From: Lachnospiraceae bacterium
Lineage (GTDB): Bacteria > Bacillota > Clostridia > Lachnospirales > Lachnospiraceae
DNA length: 57,810 bases
Reading direction: 5' to 3'
Assembly (NCBI GenBank): GCA_017511045.1
Contig: JAFWLM010000118.1
Span: forward strand, 1 to 57,810
Shown: in pieces, positions 33,430 through 44,572 of the stretch
How positions within the stretch are numbered: the first letter of the stretch is position 1
Layout of the letters: the number at the start of each line of letters is the position of its first letter
Translations under genes and position numbers: made by a program
Notes under the pieces: model-generated
What the model saw: the letters and a program-made list of their open reading frames with translations, nothing else
Told to the model about the DNA's origin: nothing
Databases searched by the model: none

Positions 33430-34375
33430 ACACGAATCCGTACTGCCGGAAGAAACGATCGAATACCTGAACATCAAACCCGATGGGATTTATGTAGACG
33501 GAACGTTAGGCGGCGCAGGACATTCCCTGAGGATCCTTGAACATCTTACAAGCGGCAAACTGATCGGGATCGATCAGGACGCAGAAGCGTTAGAGGCTGC
33601 GGCACAAAGATTAAGTCAGTATAAAGATCAGGCGCTCCTGGTTAAAGATAACTTCGTAAATATTGAAGAAGTACTGAAAAAACTAAACATCGAAAAGGTG
33701 GACGGCATCCTCTTAGACATTGGGGTTTCCTCCTACCAGATCGATAATCCGGAACGCGGATTCACTTACAGGGAAGATGCTCCGCTGGACATGAGAATGG
33801 ACAGAGACAGACCCCTTTCCGCAAAGGAAGTTGTAAATACCTACAGCAAAGAAGATCTCGCAAGGATCATCCGGATATACGGCGAAGAAAACTTCGCATC
33901 CAATATAGCAAAGCACATTGTTAACGAAAGAGATAAGGCACCGATCGAAACGACCGGACAGCTTGCAAAGATCGTAGAGCAGGCGATACCGGCAAAGGTC
34001 CGAAAAGGGAAAAAGGGATTCGCAAAGAAAACCTTTCAGGCGATCCGCATTGAGGTCAACTCGGAACTGGATGTTCTGAAGGATTCCATCGATACGATGA
34101 TCGACCTCTTAAATCCCGGAGGAAGGCTCTGTATCATCACCTTCCATTCCTTAGAAGACCGGATCGTAAAAGAAGCCTTCAGGAGAAATCAAGAACCATG
34201 CACGTGCCCTCGGGACTTCCCCGTATGTGTATGCGGAAAAGTCTCGAAGGGACACGTGCTAACGAAGAGGCCCGTCATTCCTACAAGTGAGGAATGTTCA
34301 AGTAATAAAAGAGCAACGAGTGCAAAGCTGAGAGTGTTTGAAAAGGCTGAAAATGAGAAATACGAAGCAGATTGA
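33419..34375 (+). CDS. rsmH: 16S rRNA (cytosine-1402-N4)-methyltransferase RsmH
   Basis: S-adenosylmethionine-dependent methyltransferase acting on C1402 of 16S rRNA in the 30S P site. SAM motif [17 protein letters not shown] and the C-terminal [12 protein letters not shown] are diagnostic. I place the start at TTG 33419, giving MIFKHESVL as in homologues, with GGAG about 9 bases upstream; an ATG at 33386 is possible but adds residues unlike the family. It overlaps mraZ and ftsL. Confidence 0.95.
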   Translation: MIFKHESVLPEETIEYLNIKPDGIYVDGTLGGAGHSLRILEHLTSGKLIGIDQDAEALEAAAQRLSQYKDQALLVKDNFVNIEEVLKKLNIEKVDGILLDIGVSSYQIDNPERGFTYREDAPLDMRMDRDRPLSAKEVVNTYSKEDLARIIRIYGEENFASNIAKHIVNERDKAPIETTGQLAKIVEQAIPAKVRKGKKGFAKKTFQAIRIEVNSELDVLKDSIDTMIDLLNPGGRLCIITFHSLEDRIVKEAFRRNQEPCTCPRDFPVCVCGKVSKGHVLTKRPVIPTSEECSSNKRATSAKLRVFEKAENEKYEAD

Positions 34376-34841
34376 TCAACTGAATAGTGTGGAAAGAATT
34401 TTCGCCGACGGAAATACTGTCCGTAAAGAAAAAGTTTATGAGACAGTCCGGATGACACGGCCAAGACGGCCACTGCAAAAAACGGAGAGACAAAAACAGG
34501 TTATCAGGAAAGTCGACAGACAGAAAAGAGCAATCAGATTTTCTTGCATCGGATTTTCTGTAGCTGTTTTGGTCGCTTTGTGCGTTGTCATGCTCACGAT
34601 GGTAGTTAAGAACAGTGATCTGAATACCGACATCTCCAAACTGGAAACAGAATGGGAAGAACTCAGATCACAGAACGATTCTAAAGAGTACGATATGAAC
34701 GTCAGCGTCGATCTGAACTACGTGGTTCAGGTGGCGACTCAGGAACTTGGCATGGTACGAAGTACAGCCGGCCAGATCCGGACATACGACTCCTCCGATT
34801 CTGAATATCTGAAACAATTAGCAGAAATACCAACGAAATAA
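34353..34841 (+). CDS. ftsL: FtsL-like division protein
   Basis: A 162-residue bitopic membrane protein in the usual ftsL position between rsmH and the PBP gene. A basic cytoplasmic part of about 65 residues leads to one membrane helix ([23 protein letters not shown]) and a helical outer part ([20 protein letters not shown]) that should form a coiled coil with DivIC. Start chosen at ATG 34353 with AAAAGG upstream; an in-frame TTG at 34338 is less likely. It overlaps the end of rsmH. Assignment rests on shape and position, as FtsL sequences vary widely. Confidence 0.82.
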   Translation: MRNTKQIDQLNSVERIFADGNTVRKEKVYETVRMTRPRRPLQKTERQKQVIRKVDRQKRAIRFSCIGFSVAVLVALCVVMLTMVVKNSDLNTDISKLETEWEELRSQNDSKEYDMNVSVDLNYVVQVATQELGMVRSTAGQIRTYDSSDSEYLKQLAEIPTK

Positions 34842-34895
34842 CGTTGGTGTTTCTTGGTTGTATGGGTGAAACATCAGGCAGGCGGATCTGGATAA

Positions 34896-36704
34896 ATGAG
34901 AAATAACAAGAAGTCTAATTCCAGAGAGAAAAAAAGATTAGGTAACAGATTTGGAATCGTTACCGTCATTTTTTTTGTATTAATGGGAATTCTGGCGGTC
35001 CGTCTCATTTGGATCGTCGCCTTCGACGGAAATAAATATGCGAAAGCCGCACTGGCACAGTCTGAAACATCCAGCGTCACGCTGACTTCTAAACGCGGCG
35101 ATATTATTGACCGGAATAATGTACAGCTTGCAACCAGCACAAAAGTCTATAATCTGATCTTAGATCCCAGAGTCATCCTGACAAATGAGGAACGTTATTT
35201 AGAGCCGACTGTTACAGCAGTGGAGCAGTGTTTCGGCATTCCTACAGATGAACTCAGGACGAAGATCGCAGAAAACCCGAACAGCAGCTATATCACGCTT
35301 ACAAAAGGTCTCACCTATGCAGAGGTCGAGGGCTTTCTTGATATGAAGTCCAAGAATACAAAGATCAACGGTATCTGGCTCGAGGAAAACTTTAAGCGTA
35401 ATTATACCTACGGTACACTGGCTTCTTCCGTCATTGGATTTACCGAAGGGGGAAGGGGCGCTTACGGTCTTGAATACATGTATAATGACCAGCTGACCGG
35501 AAGCGACGGTATGGAGTATTCGTTCGTCAACAGCTCGAATGTTCTGGAAACTGTGCGCAAAGATGCAGAAGACGGAAATACGATCAAAACGACTCTTGAC
35601 TATAATATCCAGGCGATCGTGGAGCAGGAGATCGCGGCAACACAGGCTGAGACCAAAGCATTGACGGTTGCCTGTGTGATCCAGGATCCGAATACCGGAG
35701 AGATCCTTGCAATGGCAGACAGCAAAAACTTCGATCCGAATGATCCGCGTAATCTTAGCTACAGTTATACGCCTGAGCAGATTGCCGCGATGAGTGATCA
35801 GGATACAACGAATGCGCTGAGCGAGATCTGGAAAAACTTCTGCGTAACAAGCAGCTACGAGCCGGGGTCAACCTTCAAACCGTTTACCCTTGCTATGGCT
35901 TTGGAAGAAAACAAGATCAGCAAGACGGATGAGTATGACTGCGGCGGAAGCCAGGTCTTCTTTGAAGGCTCTCCGTGGGAGCGGACGATCTGGTGCTATG
36001 AAAGAGGCGGCCACGGACACATGGACGTTAAGGGAACGATCACAAACTCCTGCAATATTTCTCTTGCAGCAATGGCAGGAAAAGTCGGTGTCGATTCGTT
36101 CTGCAAATACCAGCACAAATTTGGATTCGGCGAATATACCGACATCGATCTTCCGAATGAGATGAGTTGTGAAACCCTGCTTTATAATCCAAGCAATATG
36201 ACAGAGCTCGACCTTGCAACAAACGGTTTCGGACAGAACTTCAACCTTACCATGGTGCAGATGACGACAGCGTTCAGTTCTCTGATCAACGGCGGATATC
36301 TGTACCGCCCATACACGGTTAGGGGCATCTATAACGCAAGCGGAGAACTGTTAAAGTCATTTGACAGAGTTCTTGTGGCGCAGACGATCTCACCTTCAAC
36401 GAGTGATTTCGTTAAGGAATGTTTAAGATCCGTTGTTACTGACGGAACCGGAAAACCTGCTGCTGTTGAAGGCTACAAGATTGCAGGAAAGACCGGAACA
36501 GCACAGAAATATGATAAGGAAGGAGATCTCTATGTCATCTCTTTCATCGGCTTTGCACCGTATGACAATCCGGAAGTCGTCTGCTATGTAGCGATCGACG
36601 AGCCGGAAACCGGCGATGCGAGCCGCTATGCTTCAGAATTATTCAGCAGAATCATGACAAATGTGTTATCTTATATGAATATTGCGCCTGATGACTTAGG
36701 CTAA
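34896..36704 (+). CDS. Class B penicillin-binding protein (FtsI/SpoVD type)
   Basis: A 602-residue peptidoglycan transpeptidase. One N-terminal membrane helix, a dimerisation domain with RGDIIDRN, and a transpeptidase domain with the three active-site motifs: Ser325-Thr-Phe-Lys328, Ser385-Cys-Asn387 and Lys532-Thr-Gly534. No PASTA domains, so it resembles FtsI/PbpB without tail repeats. In this cluster it is probably the septal transpeptidase working with FtsW and FtsL; a sporulation SpoVD role is possible and cannot be separated here. Confidence 0.93.
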   Translation: MRNNKKSNSREKKRLGNRFGIVTVIFFVLMGILAVRLIWIVAFDGNKYAKAALAQSETSSVTLTSKRGDIIDRNNVQLATSTKVYNLILDPRVILTNEERYLEPTVTAVEQCFGIPTDELRTKIAENPNSSYITLTKGLTYAEVEGFLDMKSKNTKINGIWLEENFKRNYTYGTLASSVIGFTEGGRGAYGLEYMYNDQLTGSDGMEYSFVNSSNVLETVRKDAEDGNTIKTTLDYNIQAIVEQEIAATQAETKALTVACVIQDPNTGEILAMADSKNFDPNDPRNLSYSYTPEQIAAMSDQDTTNALSEIWKNFCVTSSYEPGSTFKPFTLAMALEENKISKTDEYDCGGSQVFFEGSPWERTIWCYERGGHGHMDVKGTITNSCNISLAAMAGKVGVDSFCKYQHKFGFGEYTDIDLPNEMSCETLLYNPSNMTELDLATNGFGQNFNLTMVQMTTAFSSLINGGYLYRPYTVRGIYNASGELLKSFDRVLVAQTISPSTSDFVKECLRSVVTDGTGKPAAVEGYKIAGKTGTAQKYDKEGDLYVISFIGFAPYDNPEVVCYVAIDEPETGDASRYASELFSRIMTNVLSYMNIAPDDLG

Positions 36705-36729
36705 TAATAAAAAAGAGATGGGGAATGAT

Positions 36730-37698
36730 ATGAACTGGCTAACATTGATCGCACTGGCAATCGGTTTTGTTTTAGGAATCATACTGATTCCTGTTTTCAT
36801 TCCGATCCTCAAAAAATTCAAGTTCGGACAGCAGATCCGCGAAGAAGGACCGGAAGCACATCTCAAAAAGAGCGGAACTCCTACAATGGGCGGAGTCTGT
36901 ATCGTGATTGCCTTCCTTGTAGGAACAGCACCATTTATTCCGGTGTCGAAAGAGGCGCTTCCTATCATGATCTGTACTTTCCTGTTCAGCCTGATCGGAT
37001 TTCTGGATGACTTTCTGAAGATCAAAAAGCATCAGAGCGAAGGGCTTAAGGCATGGCAGAAATTCCTTCTTCAGATCATCTTTACAGCAGCATTGATGGC
37101 ATATTGTTCGATCGCTCTCGGACATGGAACAAATACGATCGTTCCATTCCTTGGAGACTGCAATCTTCATGGCTGGTGGTACTTCGTGATCTTCTGCGGC
37201 ATTATGGGCTGTGTGAACGGTGCAAACTTTACAGACGGTCTGGATGGACTCGCAAGTTCTGTGACGATCGTGATCGCCCTGTTTTTTACCGTAGCGTCAG
37301 TTGTTTTCTTCGGTAAAACAGCTCTTGATCCGGCGAGTCTTGCAATGCTCGGCGCACTTGCAGCGTTCCTGATCTTCAATCATTATCCGGCAAAGATCTT
37401 CATGGGAGATACCGGTTCTCTGGCACTCGGCGGATTCGTTGCTGCTTTCGCCATGGTGAACAAGATACCGGTCTTCTTAGTATTTGTCGCGTTTATTTAT
37501 CTGCTGGAGATCATTTCGGTGATCCTGCAGGTCGGTTATTTTAAACTGACCCACGGAAAGAGGATCTTCCGCATGGCTCCGATCCACCATCACTTTGAAC
37601 TCGGCGGGCTTAGCGAGGTTAAAGTAGTGATCCTGTTTACAGTCATTACCGTGGTGGGATGTCTTGTCGCAGTTGCGGGATTCCTGATCCATCCATAA
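36730..37698 (+). CDS. mraY: Phospho-N-acetylmuramoyl-pentapeptide transferase
   Basis: An integral membrane enzyme (about ten helices) that attaches UDP-MurNAc-pentapeptide to undecaprenyl phosphate, forming lipid I. Diagnostic stretches: GTPTMGG, LGFLDD-like GFLDDFLKI, NFTDGLDGLA, and MAPIHHHFEL near the C-terminus. Start taken as ATG 36730, with GGGGAA at suitable distance; ATG 36718 would add four residues but has no ribosome site. Confidence 0.95.
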   Translation: MNWLTLIALAIGFVLGIILIPVFIPILKKFKFGQQIREEGPEAHLKKSGTPTMGGVCIVIAFLVGTAPFIPVSKEALPIMICTFLFSLIGFLDDFLKIKKHQSEGLKAWQKFLLQIIFTAALMAYCSIALGHGTNTIVPFLGDCNLHGWWYFVIFCGIMGCVNGANFTDGLDGLASSVTIVIALFFTVASVVFFGKTALDPASLAMLGALAAFLIFNHYPAKIFMGDTGSLALGGFVAAFAMVNKIPVFLVFVAFIYLLEIISVILQVGYFKLTHGKRIFRMAPIHHHFELGGLSEVKVVILFTVITVVGCLVAVAGFLIHP

Positions 37699-37750
37699 AA
37701 AACGTTAAAAGCAGAAACAAAACATAAATCAAGAAACAGAGAGCAGACAA

Positions 37751-39112
37751 ATGAAATTAGATGGAAAAACTATTTTGATCTACGGTATGGGAATCAGCGG
37801 AAAGGGAGTTGCAACGCTCCTTAAGAATCATGAGAATTCCCTGATCCTTTACGATGGAAACGAAGCGCTTGATAAAGAGGCGCTGTTAAAAGAACTGGGC
37901 CTTGCGGATAAGGCAAAGGTCATTACCGGAAAGCTGTCAGAAGAAGCCCTGAACGGCGTTGATATCCTGGCTTTAAGCCCCGGTATTTCAGCATTCGCTC
38001 CGGATATTGAGATGGCAAGAAAAGCAGGTGTTTCCATTTTAGGAGAGGTAGAGATCGCCTATGAGATCTCGAAAGGCCGCATGGCTGCTATCACAGGAAC
38101 CAACGGAAAGACAACAACGACAGCGCTGACCGGCGAGATCATGAAAGCAGCTTATCCGGAAGTGTTTGTGGTTGGTAATATCGGAAAAAGTTTTGCCTCT
38201 GTGGCAGATGAGACCACAGATAACAGTGTAATCGTTGCAGAGATCTCCAGCTTCCAGCTGGAATCGATCGATGAGTTCCATCCGGAAGTTAGTGCGGTTT
38301 TGAACCTGACTCCAGATCATTTAGACAGACATGGCAGTTTTGAAAACTATGCTGCTGTCAAAATGCAGATCGCGAAAAACCAGAAGCCGGATGAGATCTG
38401 CGTGATCAATTATGACGATGAGTATTTAAGAGGATTAGCGGAAGATATCACCCCGAAAAAACTGTATTTCTCCAGGAAAGAAGAACTGGAATACGGCATT
38501 TTCCTGAAAGGGGATATGATCTGTTATAAAGACGAAAACAGACTTACGGAGATCATCCGAAAAGATGATATGAACCTGATGGGTGACCATAATGTGGAAA
38601 ACGTAATGGCAGCCTGCGGAATCGGAATTGCCATGGGAGTTTCGATCCCGGTGATCGCTGATGTTGTCAGAAATTTCCAGGCGGTGGAGCACAGGATCGA
38701 GTTTGTCTGCAGGAGAAAAGGCGTCGCATATTATAACGATTCCAAAGGAACCAATACTGATGCAGCTTCCAAGGCTGTTTCCGCCATGGTAGCACCGACG
38801 ATCCTGATTGCCGGCGGCTACGATAAAGGCGCAGATTTCACGGAATGGATCGAAGGATTTCACGGGAAGATCCGTGATATGATCCTGATCGGCCAGACCG
38901 CGGAAAAAATTAAAGAAACCGCTTTAAAATGCGGTTTTACAAATCTTCATATGTGTGAAGATCTGAAAGAGGCTGTAGCAAAGGCAGCTGAAATGGCTAA
39001 TGAAGGAGACGCTGTTCTTCTTTCTCCGGCCTGTGCAAGCTGGGGACAGTTTAAAAATTATGAACAGCGCGGAGAAATGTTTAAAGACTATGTCCGTGCT
39101 TTAGAAGACTAA
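37751..39112 (+). CDS. murD: UDP-N-acetylmuramoylalanine-D-glutamate ligase
   Basis: A 453-residue Mur ligase that adds D-Glu to UDP-MurNAc-L-Ala. N-terminal Rossmann part (IYGMGISGKGVA), central ATPase (GTNGKTTTTALTGEI), NLTPDHLDRHGS and the C-terminal LSPACASWGQFKNYEQRGEMF are diagnostic. Length is normal for the family. It lies between mraY and ftsW, the usual order; murG and murC are not in this window. Confidence 0.96.
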   Translation: MKLDGKTILIYGMGISGKGVATLLKNHENSLILYDGNEALDKEALLKELGLADKAKVITGKLSEEALNGVDILALSPGISAFAPDIEMARKAGVSILGEVEIAYEISKGRMAAITGTNGKTTTTALTGEIMKAAYPEVFVVGNIGKSFASVADETTDNSVIVAEISSFQLESIDEFHPEVSAVLNLTPDHLDRHGSFENYAAVKMQIAKNQKPDEICVINYDDEYLRGLAEDITPKKLYFSRKEELEYGIFLKGDMICYKDENRLTEIIRKDDMNLMGDHNVENVMAACGIGIAMGVSIPVIADVVRNFQAVEHRIEFVCRRKGVAYYNDSKGTNTDAASKAVSAMVAPTILIAGGYDKGADFTEWIEGFHGKIRDMILIGQTAEKIKETALKCGFTNLHMCEDLKEAVAKAAEMANEGDAVLLSPACASWGQFKNYEQRGEMFKDYVRALED

Positions 39113-39160
39113 GCACAAGAGACGCTGTTTTGATTTAGAAGGAATACAGGACCAGGAAAT

Positions 39161-40369
39161 TTGAAAAACAAGAATAATTCACAGCCGGCAAAAAAGAAGA
39201 AAAATCTGAATGCGGTCAGCGGTATCGACTGGATGCTCGTTCTGATCGTTGTCGTGCTGCTCATCTTTGGCCTGATCATGCTCTACAGCGCTAGCTCATA
39301 TAATTCTCAGATCAAATTCGGAACCTCCGCATGGTATGTGAAAAAGCAGATATTCTCAACGCTCATCGGTCTGGTGGGAATGTTTGTGATCGCTTTTGTT
39401 CCGGTCAATTTTTGGAGAAAAGCAGCCATTTCCTTATATATCCTTGGAGTGATCTCGGTCTTACTGATCCTGACTCCTCTTGGAGGAGAGGAGATAAATG
39501 GAGCAAAGCGCTGGCTGGATCTTAAAGTGATCTCTGTGCAGCCGGCAGAGATCCTGAAAATCGCGCTTGTTGCGGCAATGGCCTTCTTTATTGCGAAATT
39601 CATTAAATATCTTGATGACTGGCGCATCTATGTCATTGGTTTCAGTATCTGTCTGATCGCCTGCGCATTGACATTATTCGTTACGGATGACCTTGGAACC
39701 GCGATCATCATCTTTGCCATGGGCTTTGTGATGATGCTGGTTGCTGCTCCGAGAGTCTTATATCTGATCATTACGATCGTCGTGGCTTTAGCGGCTGTTG
39801 TAGGCGTCATACTGATCAAGCCCAATAAACTGGTGCGTGTTAAGGCATGGATGCATTTAGACCAGTATTCGGATGATATCGGCTATCAGATCACCCAGGC
39901 CCTCTATGCGATCGGTTCCGGCGGCATCTTCGGAAAAGGCTTAGGAAAGAGTACCCAGAAGATGGGCTTCGTTCCGGAGTCGGAAAACGATATGATCTTT
40001 TCCATTATCTGTGAGGAGCTTGGGATCATTGGCGGAATTATCCTGATCCTTTTGATCGTACTTCTGATCTGGAGAATGAAAAAGATCTATGACAAAACGG
40101 ATGATATTTTTGGAAAAGTTATGGTTGCCGGCGTTGCGACTCATATTGCAATGCAGACTTTTGTCAACATCGGTGTTGTAAGTAATTTGCTTCCGAATAC
40201 CGGAGTTCCGCTTCCGTTCATGAGCTACGGCGGTACCGCGATCCTCTTCCTTTTGGCAGAGATCGGCATCGTTCTTGCGGTTGGCCGGGTCAAACAGAAA
40301 GACCCGGTAGACAAGAGAAAAGAGTATTACCGCAGAGATAAAGAACGAGGCGTGATTTACTTTCAATAA
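39161..40369 (+). CDS. ftsW: Septal peptidoglycan glycosyltransferase FtsW
   Basis: A 402-residue SEDS-family polytopic protein. Motifs such as MLYSASSY, KRWLDL, QPAEILKIALV, GIFGKGLGKS and the NTGVPLPFMSYGGTAIL stretch are typical. It polymerises lipid II together with the class B PBP upstream. The start codon is TTG with AGGA just upstream. An RodA-type elongation role cannot be excluded, but the gene neighbourhood favours FtsW. Confidence 0.93.
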   Translation: MKNKNNSQPAKKKKNLNAVSGIDWMLVLIVVVLLIFGLIMLYSASSYNSQIKFGTSAWYVKKQIFSTLIGLVGMFVIAFVPVNFWRKAAISLYILGVISVLLILTPLGGEEINGAKRWLDLKVISVQPAEILKIALVAAMAFFIAKFIKYLDDWRIYVIGFSICLIACALTLFVTDDLGTAIIIFAMGFVMMLVAAPRVLYLIITIVVALAAVVGVILIKPNKLVRVKAWMHLDQYSDDIGYQITQALYAIGSGGIFGKGLGKSTQKMGFVPESENDMIFSIICEELGIIGGIILILLIVLLIWRMKKIYDKTDDIFGKVMVAGVATHIAMQTFVNIGVVSNLLPNTGVPLPFMSYGGTAILFLLAEIGIVLAVGRVKQKDPVDKRKEYYRRDKERGVIYFQ

Positions 40370-40371
40370 TA

Positions 40372-40917
40372 ATGAAAAAATCTACAATAATAATTATTTC
40401 TGCAGCAGCAGTCTGTGTGATCGCTCTCTGTACCTTATTTCTTACTGGCGTATTGAAATTCCCGTGGGGACAGAAGAAAGAGGAATCTCCTAAAAAGGCT
40501 GAGCTGTATGTGGAATATATGAATGAGTGCATGCTCATTGATCACGAGGGATATGTGATCGGCAGCGTTTCCGAACCGCCGACGGATATCCCTAAAGTCA
40601 GCGGCATTACATTCTCCAGCATTATTACCGGAGAAAAACTGAAGCCGCAGGAAGAAGAAGCTTATGGGTATGCAAGGCGGATCGTGGATTCTCTTCAGAG
40701 AAATGCAATTCCGATCAGCGAGGTCTATATCTCCTCCGATCTTCAGGCGACCCTTTATGTGAACAGCGTAAAGATCCTTCTCGGCTCAGATAACAAAACC
40801 GAGGAAAAACTCCGCGAGATGCGGGATTTCTATGATGACTTCAAAGATCTTTCCGGTACTTTAGACATGCAGGAGATCGGTTATAACAATCTGGGCTTTT
40901 CTTTTAAGCAGAATTAG
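40372..40917 (+). CDS. Short FtsQ/DivIB-like protein lacking a POTRA domain
   Basis: A 181-residue protein starting 2 bp after ftsW. One N-terminal membrane helix (IIIISAAAVCVIALCTLFLTG) is followed, after only about 25 residues, by a segment that resembles the FtsQ beta domain: CMLIDHEGYVIG, ISGI-like VSGITFSS, ATLYVNSVKILLGS and the closing GTLDM. The POTRA domain of about 70 residues that normally lies next to the membrane helix seems absent. Position between ftsW and ftsZ supports a DivIB/FtsQ role. Confidence 0.75.
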   Translation: MKKSTIIIISAAAVCVIALCTLFLTGVLKFPWGQKKEESPKKAELYVEYMNECMLIDHEGYVIGSVSEPPTDIPKVSGITFSSIITGEKLKPQEEEAYGYARRIVDSLQRNAIPISEVYISSDLQATLYVNSVKILLGSDNKTEEKLREMRDFYDDFKDLSGTLDMQEIGYNNLGFSFKQN

Positions 40918-40955
40918 TAGATTCTGTGAATTCATTCCAATATAAAAAGTTAAAG

Positions 40956-40984
40956 TTGAAATTTCTCTCAATTAAGGATATTAT
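40956..40984 (+). promoter_or_regulatory. ftsZ promoter
   Basis: TTGAAA (40956-40961) and TATTAT (40979-40984) at 17-bp spacing, about 35 bp before the ftsZ ATG. Gives ftsZ expression separate from the mraZ promoter. Confidence 0.75.
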
Positions 40985-41019
40985 ATACTGAGTTCATTAG
41001 ATTGAGAGGAAAGTATCTT

Positions 41020-42237
41020 ATGGCAGATTTTGATTATGGTGAGACAGTAAGAGGCGCACGTATCGTCGTTGTCGGCGTTGGCGGCGCTGGTAATAATGCT
41101 GTAAACAGAATGCTCGACGGCGGAGTTCAGCTCGTTGAGTTTATTGGTGTCAATACGGATAAACAGGCACTTCAGTTATGCAAAGCTCCGGTTACGATCC
41201 AGATTGGTGAGAAGATCACAAAAGGTCTCGGAGCCGGTGCACAGCCGGAGGTTGGCCAGAAGGCAGCAGAAGAGAGCATCGAAATGATCCAGAAGGCATT
41301 AGCCGGTGCGGATATGGTGTTCCTTACCTGTGGTATGGGCGGCGGAACCGGAACAGGTGCGACTCCGGTCATTGCAAAAGTTGCAAAGGATATGGACATC
41401 CTTACTGTCGGTATCGTCACCAAGCCTTTTAAATTTGAAAACAAAGCCCGCATGAATAATGCGATCTTAGGTATTGAAAGATTAAAAGAAGTTGTGGATA
41501 CACTGATCGTTATCCCGAATGATAAGCTTCTTGAGATCGTTGACAGAAGAACTTCCATCACTGACGCATTTAAGACAGCTGATGGTGTGCTTCAGCAGGC
41601 AGTCAGCGGAATCACTGATTTGATCAATATTCCGGCACTGATCAACCTGGATTTTGCAGATGTTCGTACAGTCATGCTCAATAAGGGCGTTGCTCATATC
41701 GGTATCGGAACCGGAACCGGTGATGACAAAGCAGAAGACGCTGTTAAATATGCAGTTTCTTCACCGCTCCTTGAGACGACCATCCGTGGTGCTTCTCATG
41801 TTATTATCAACATCTCCGGTGATATCTCCCTTATCGAAGCAAATGATGCTGCATCTTATGTTCAGGATCTGGCTGGTGACGGAGCAAATATCATCTTTGG
41901 TGCACGCTACGAAGCAGAGCCGGCTGATACCTGTACGATCACTGTTATTGCAACAGGCATCAACGACAGTTCCATTCGTATGGTACCGAACAGAAACGCT
42001 CAGCGTCAGGCACAGCAGGTTGTAAAACCTCAGCTTGAAGCAGCCGCTCCGGCACAGGAAGCAGCTCCGGCAGCACAGGAGGCATCTCCGGCTCCGGCAG
42101 CTCCGGCACAGGAGGCTGGAAGTGCTCAGCAGCGTCCGGCAGCTAAACCGGGCTTAAACTTTAATGTTCCGAGACAGCCGAAACAGACAGTTCAGGAGCA
42201 GGATATCCGCATTCCGGATTTCTTAAAGAAAAAATAA
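41020..42237 (+). CDS. ftsZ: Cell division GTPase FtsZ
   Basis: A 405-residue tubulin homologue that forms the Z ring. GTP-binding [11 protein letters not shown] and [11 protein letters not shown] signature (from [10 protein letters not shown]), [11 protein letters not shown] (T7 loop) and the C-terminal partner-binding peptide [10 protein letters not shown]. The linker before it is Ala/Pro/Gln-rich. Start chosen at ATG 41020 with GAGAGGA upstream; the in-frame TTG at 41002 is in that ribosome site region. ftsA is absent upstream, as in many Clostridia. Confidence 0.97.
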   Translation: MADFDYGETVRGARIVVVGVGGAGNNAVNRMLDGGVQLVEFIGVNTDKQALQLCKAPVTIQIGEKITKGLGAGAQPEVGQKAAEESIEMIQKALAGADMVFLTCGMGGGTGTGATPVIAKVAKDMDILTVGIVTKPFKFENKARMNNAILGIERLKEVVDTLIVIPNDKLLEIVDRRTSITDAFKTADGVLQQAVSGITDLINIPALINLDFADVRTVMLNKGVAHIGIGTGTGDDKAEDAVKYAVSSPLLETTIRGASHVIINISGDISLIEANDAASYVQDLAGDGANIIFGARYEAEPADTCTITVIATGINDSSIRMVPNRNAQRQAQQVVKPQLEAAAPAQEAAPAAQEASPAPAAPAQEAGSAQQRPAAKPGLNFNVPRQPKQTVQEQDIRIPDFLKKK

Positions 42238-42257
42238 TTGATTTGACTTACGAGAGG

Positions 42258-42290
42258 AAGGACCGACTCAGAAGGCCGGTCCTTTTTATT
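42258..42290 (+). terminator. Terminator after ftsZ
   Basis: AAGGACCG (42258-42265) and CGGTCCTT (42277-42284) with TTTATT following. Confidence 0.85.
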
Positions 42291-42336
42291 CGCACTGGAT
42301 TCCATCAAATGTTCACAAAAAACGTAAAATTTATCC

Positions 42337-42365
42337 TTGCAAATTAAAAAGTGTTGGGGTATTAT
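42337..42365 (+). promoter_or_regulatory. groES-groEL promoter
   Basis: TTGCAA (42337-42342) and TATTAT (42360-42365), 17-bp spacing, directly before the CIRCE element. Confidence 0.8.
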
Positions 42366-42376
42366 GATAACAAGGT

Positions 42377-42403
42377 TTAGCACTCAAATGAAGTGAGTGC
42401 TAA
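42377..42403 (+). promoter_or_regulatory. CIRCE operator (HrcA site)
   Basis: TTAGCACTC, 9-bp spacer, GAGTGCTAA: a perfect match to the CIRCE consensus. HrcA should repress groES-groEL here outside heat stress. Confidence 0.97.
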
Positions 42404-42427
42404 CAAATTCAAAGGAGGACATAAAAA

Positions 42428-42700
42428 ATGAAATTAGTTCCGTTAGGTGACAGAGTAGTTCTTAAGCAGATGCAGGCAGAAGAGACCACTGCATCCGGCA
42501 TCGTATTACCGGGACAGGCTCAGGAAAAACCACAGCAGGCTTTTGTTGTTGCAGTAGGACCTGGCACAGATGATGTTAAAATGACCGTCAAAGTTGATGA
42601 TGTCGTTATTTATTCCAAATATGCAGGAACTGACGTAAAACTTGATGACGAAGAATATGTGATCGTTCGTCATGATGACATTCTTGCAATTGTTAAATAA
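42428..42700 (+). CDS. groES: Co-chaperonin GroES
   Basis: A 90-residue co-chaperonin forming the heptameric lid of GroEL. Starts [14 protein letters not shown]; the mobile loop is [18 protein letters not shown] and the end [16 protein letters not shown]. Strong AAAGGAGG ribosome site; 18 bp before groEL; controlled by the CIRCE element. Confidence 0.97.
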   Translation: MKLVPLGDRVVLKQMQAEETTASGIVLPGQAQEKPQQAFVVAVGPGTDDVKMTVKVDDVVIYSKYAGTDVKLDDEEYVIVRHDDILAIVK

Positions 42701-44353
<1,653 letters not shown>

Positions 44354-44381
44354 GCGAATAGCGAGCCAGACTAAAAGGAAC

Positions 44382-44420
44382 AAAAAGCGGGCGCACATTT
44401 ATGTGTAAGCCCGCTTTTTT
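44382..44420 (+). terminator. Terminator after groEL
   Basis: AAAAAGCGGGC (44382-44392) and GCCCGCTTTTTT (44409-44420) with a small inner hairpin (CACAT/ATGTG). Confidence 0.9.
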
Positions 44421-44429
44421 GACGATTAG

Positions 44430-44571
44430 TTTGGCGACAAACGGATATGAGCGCAGTGCGCTTTGCGCACGTAGCGAATGTCCGTCTGGCTCGCGTTGAT
44501 TTATTTGGCGACAAACGAATATGAGCGCAGCGCAATCGCTTGGCTTTTTTGATTTATCTTGGCGACAAACG
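44430..44571. repeat. Three copies of TTTGGCGACAAACG repeat
   Basis: TTTGGCGACAAACG occurs at 44430-44443 and 44504-44517, and with one change at 44558-44571. The first two copies continue with a matching ATATGAGCGCAG stretch, and copy 1 contains the hairpin GTGCGC-TTT-GCGCAC (44456-44470). It fills the gap between the convergent groEL and MFS genes. Looks like a small duplicated palindromic element. Confidence 0.75.
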
Positions 44572-44572
44572 A

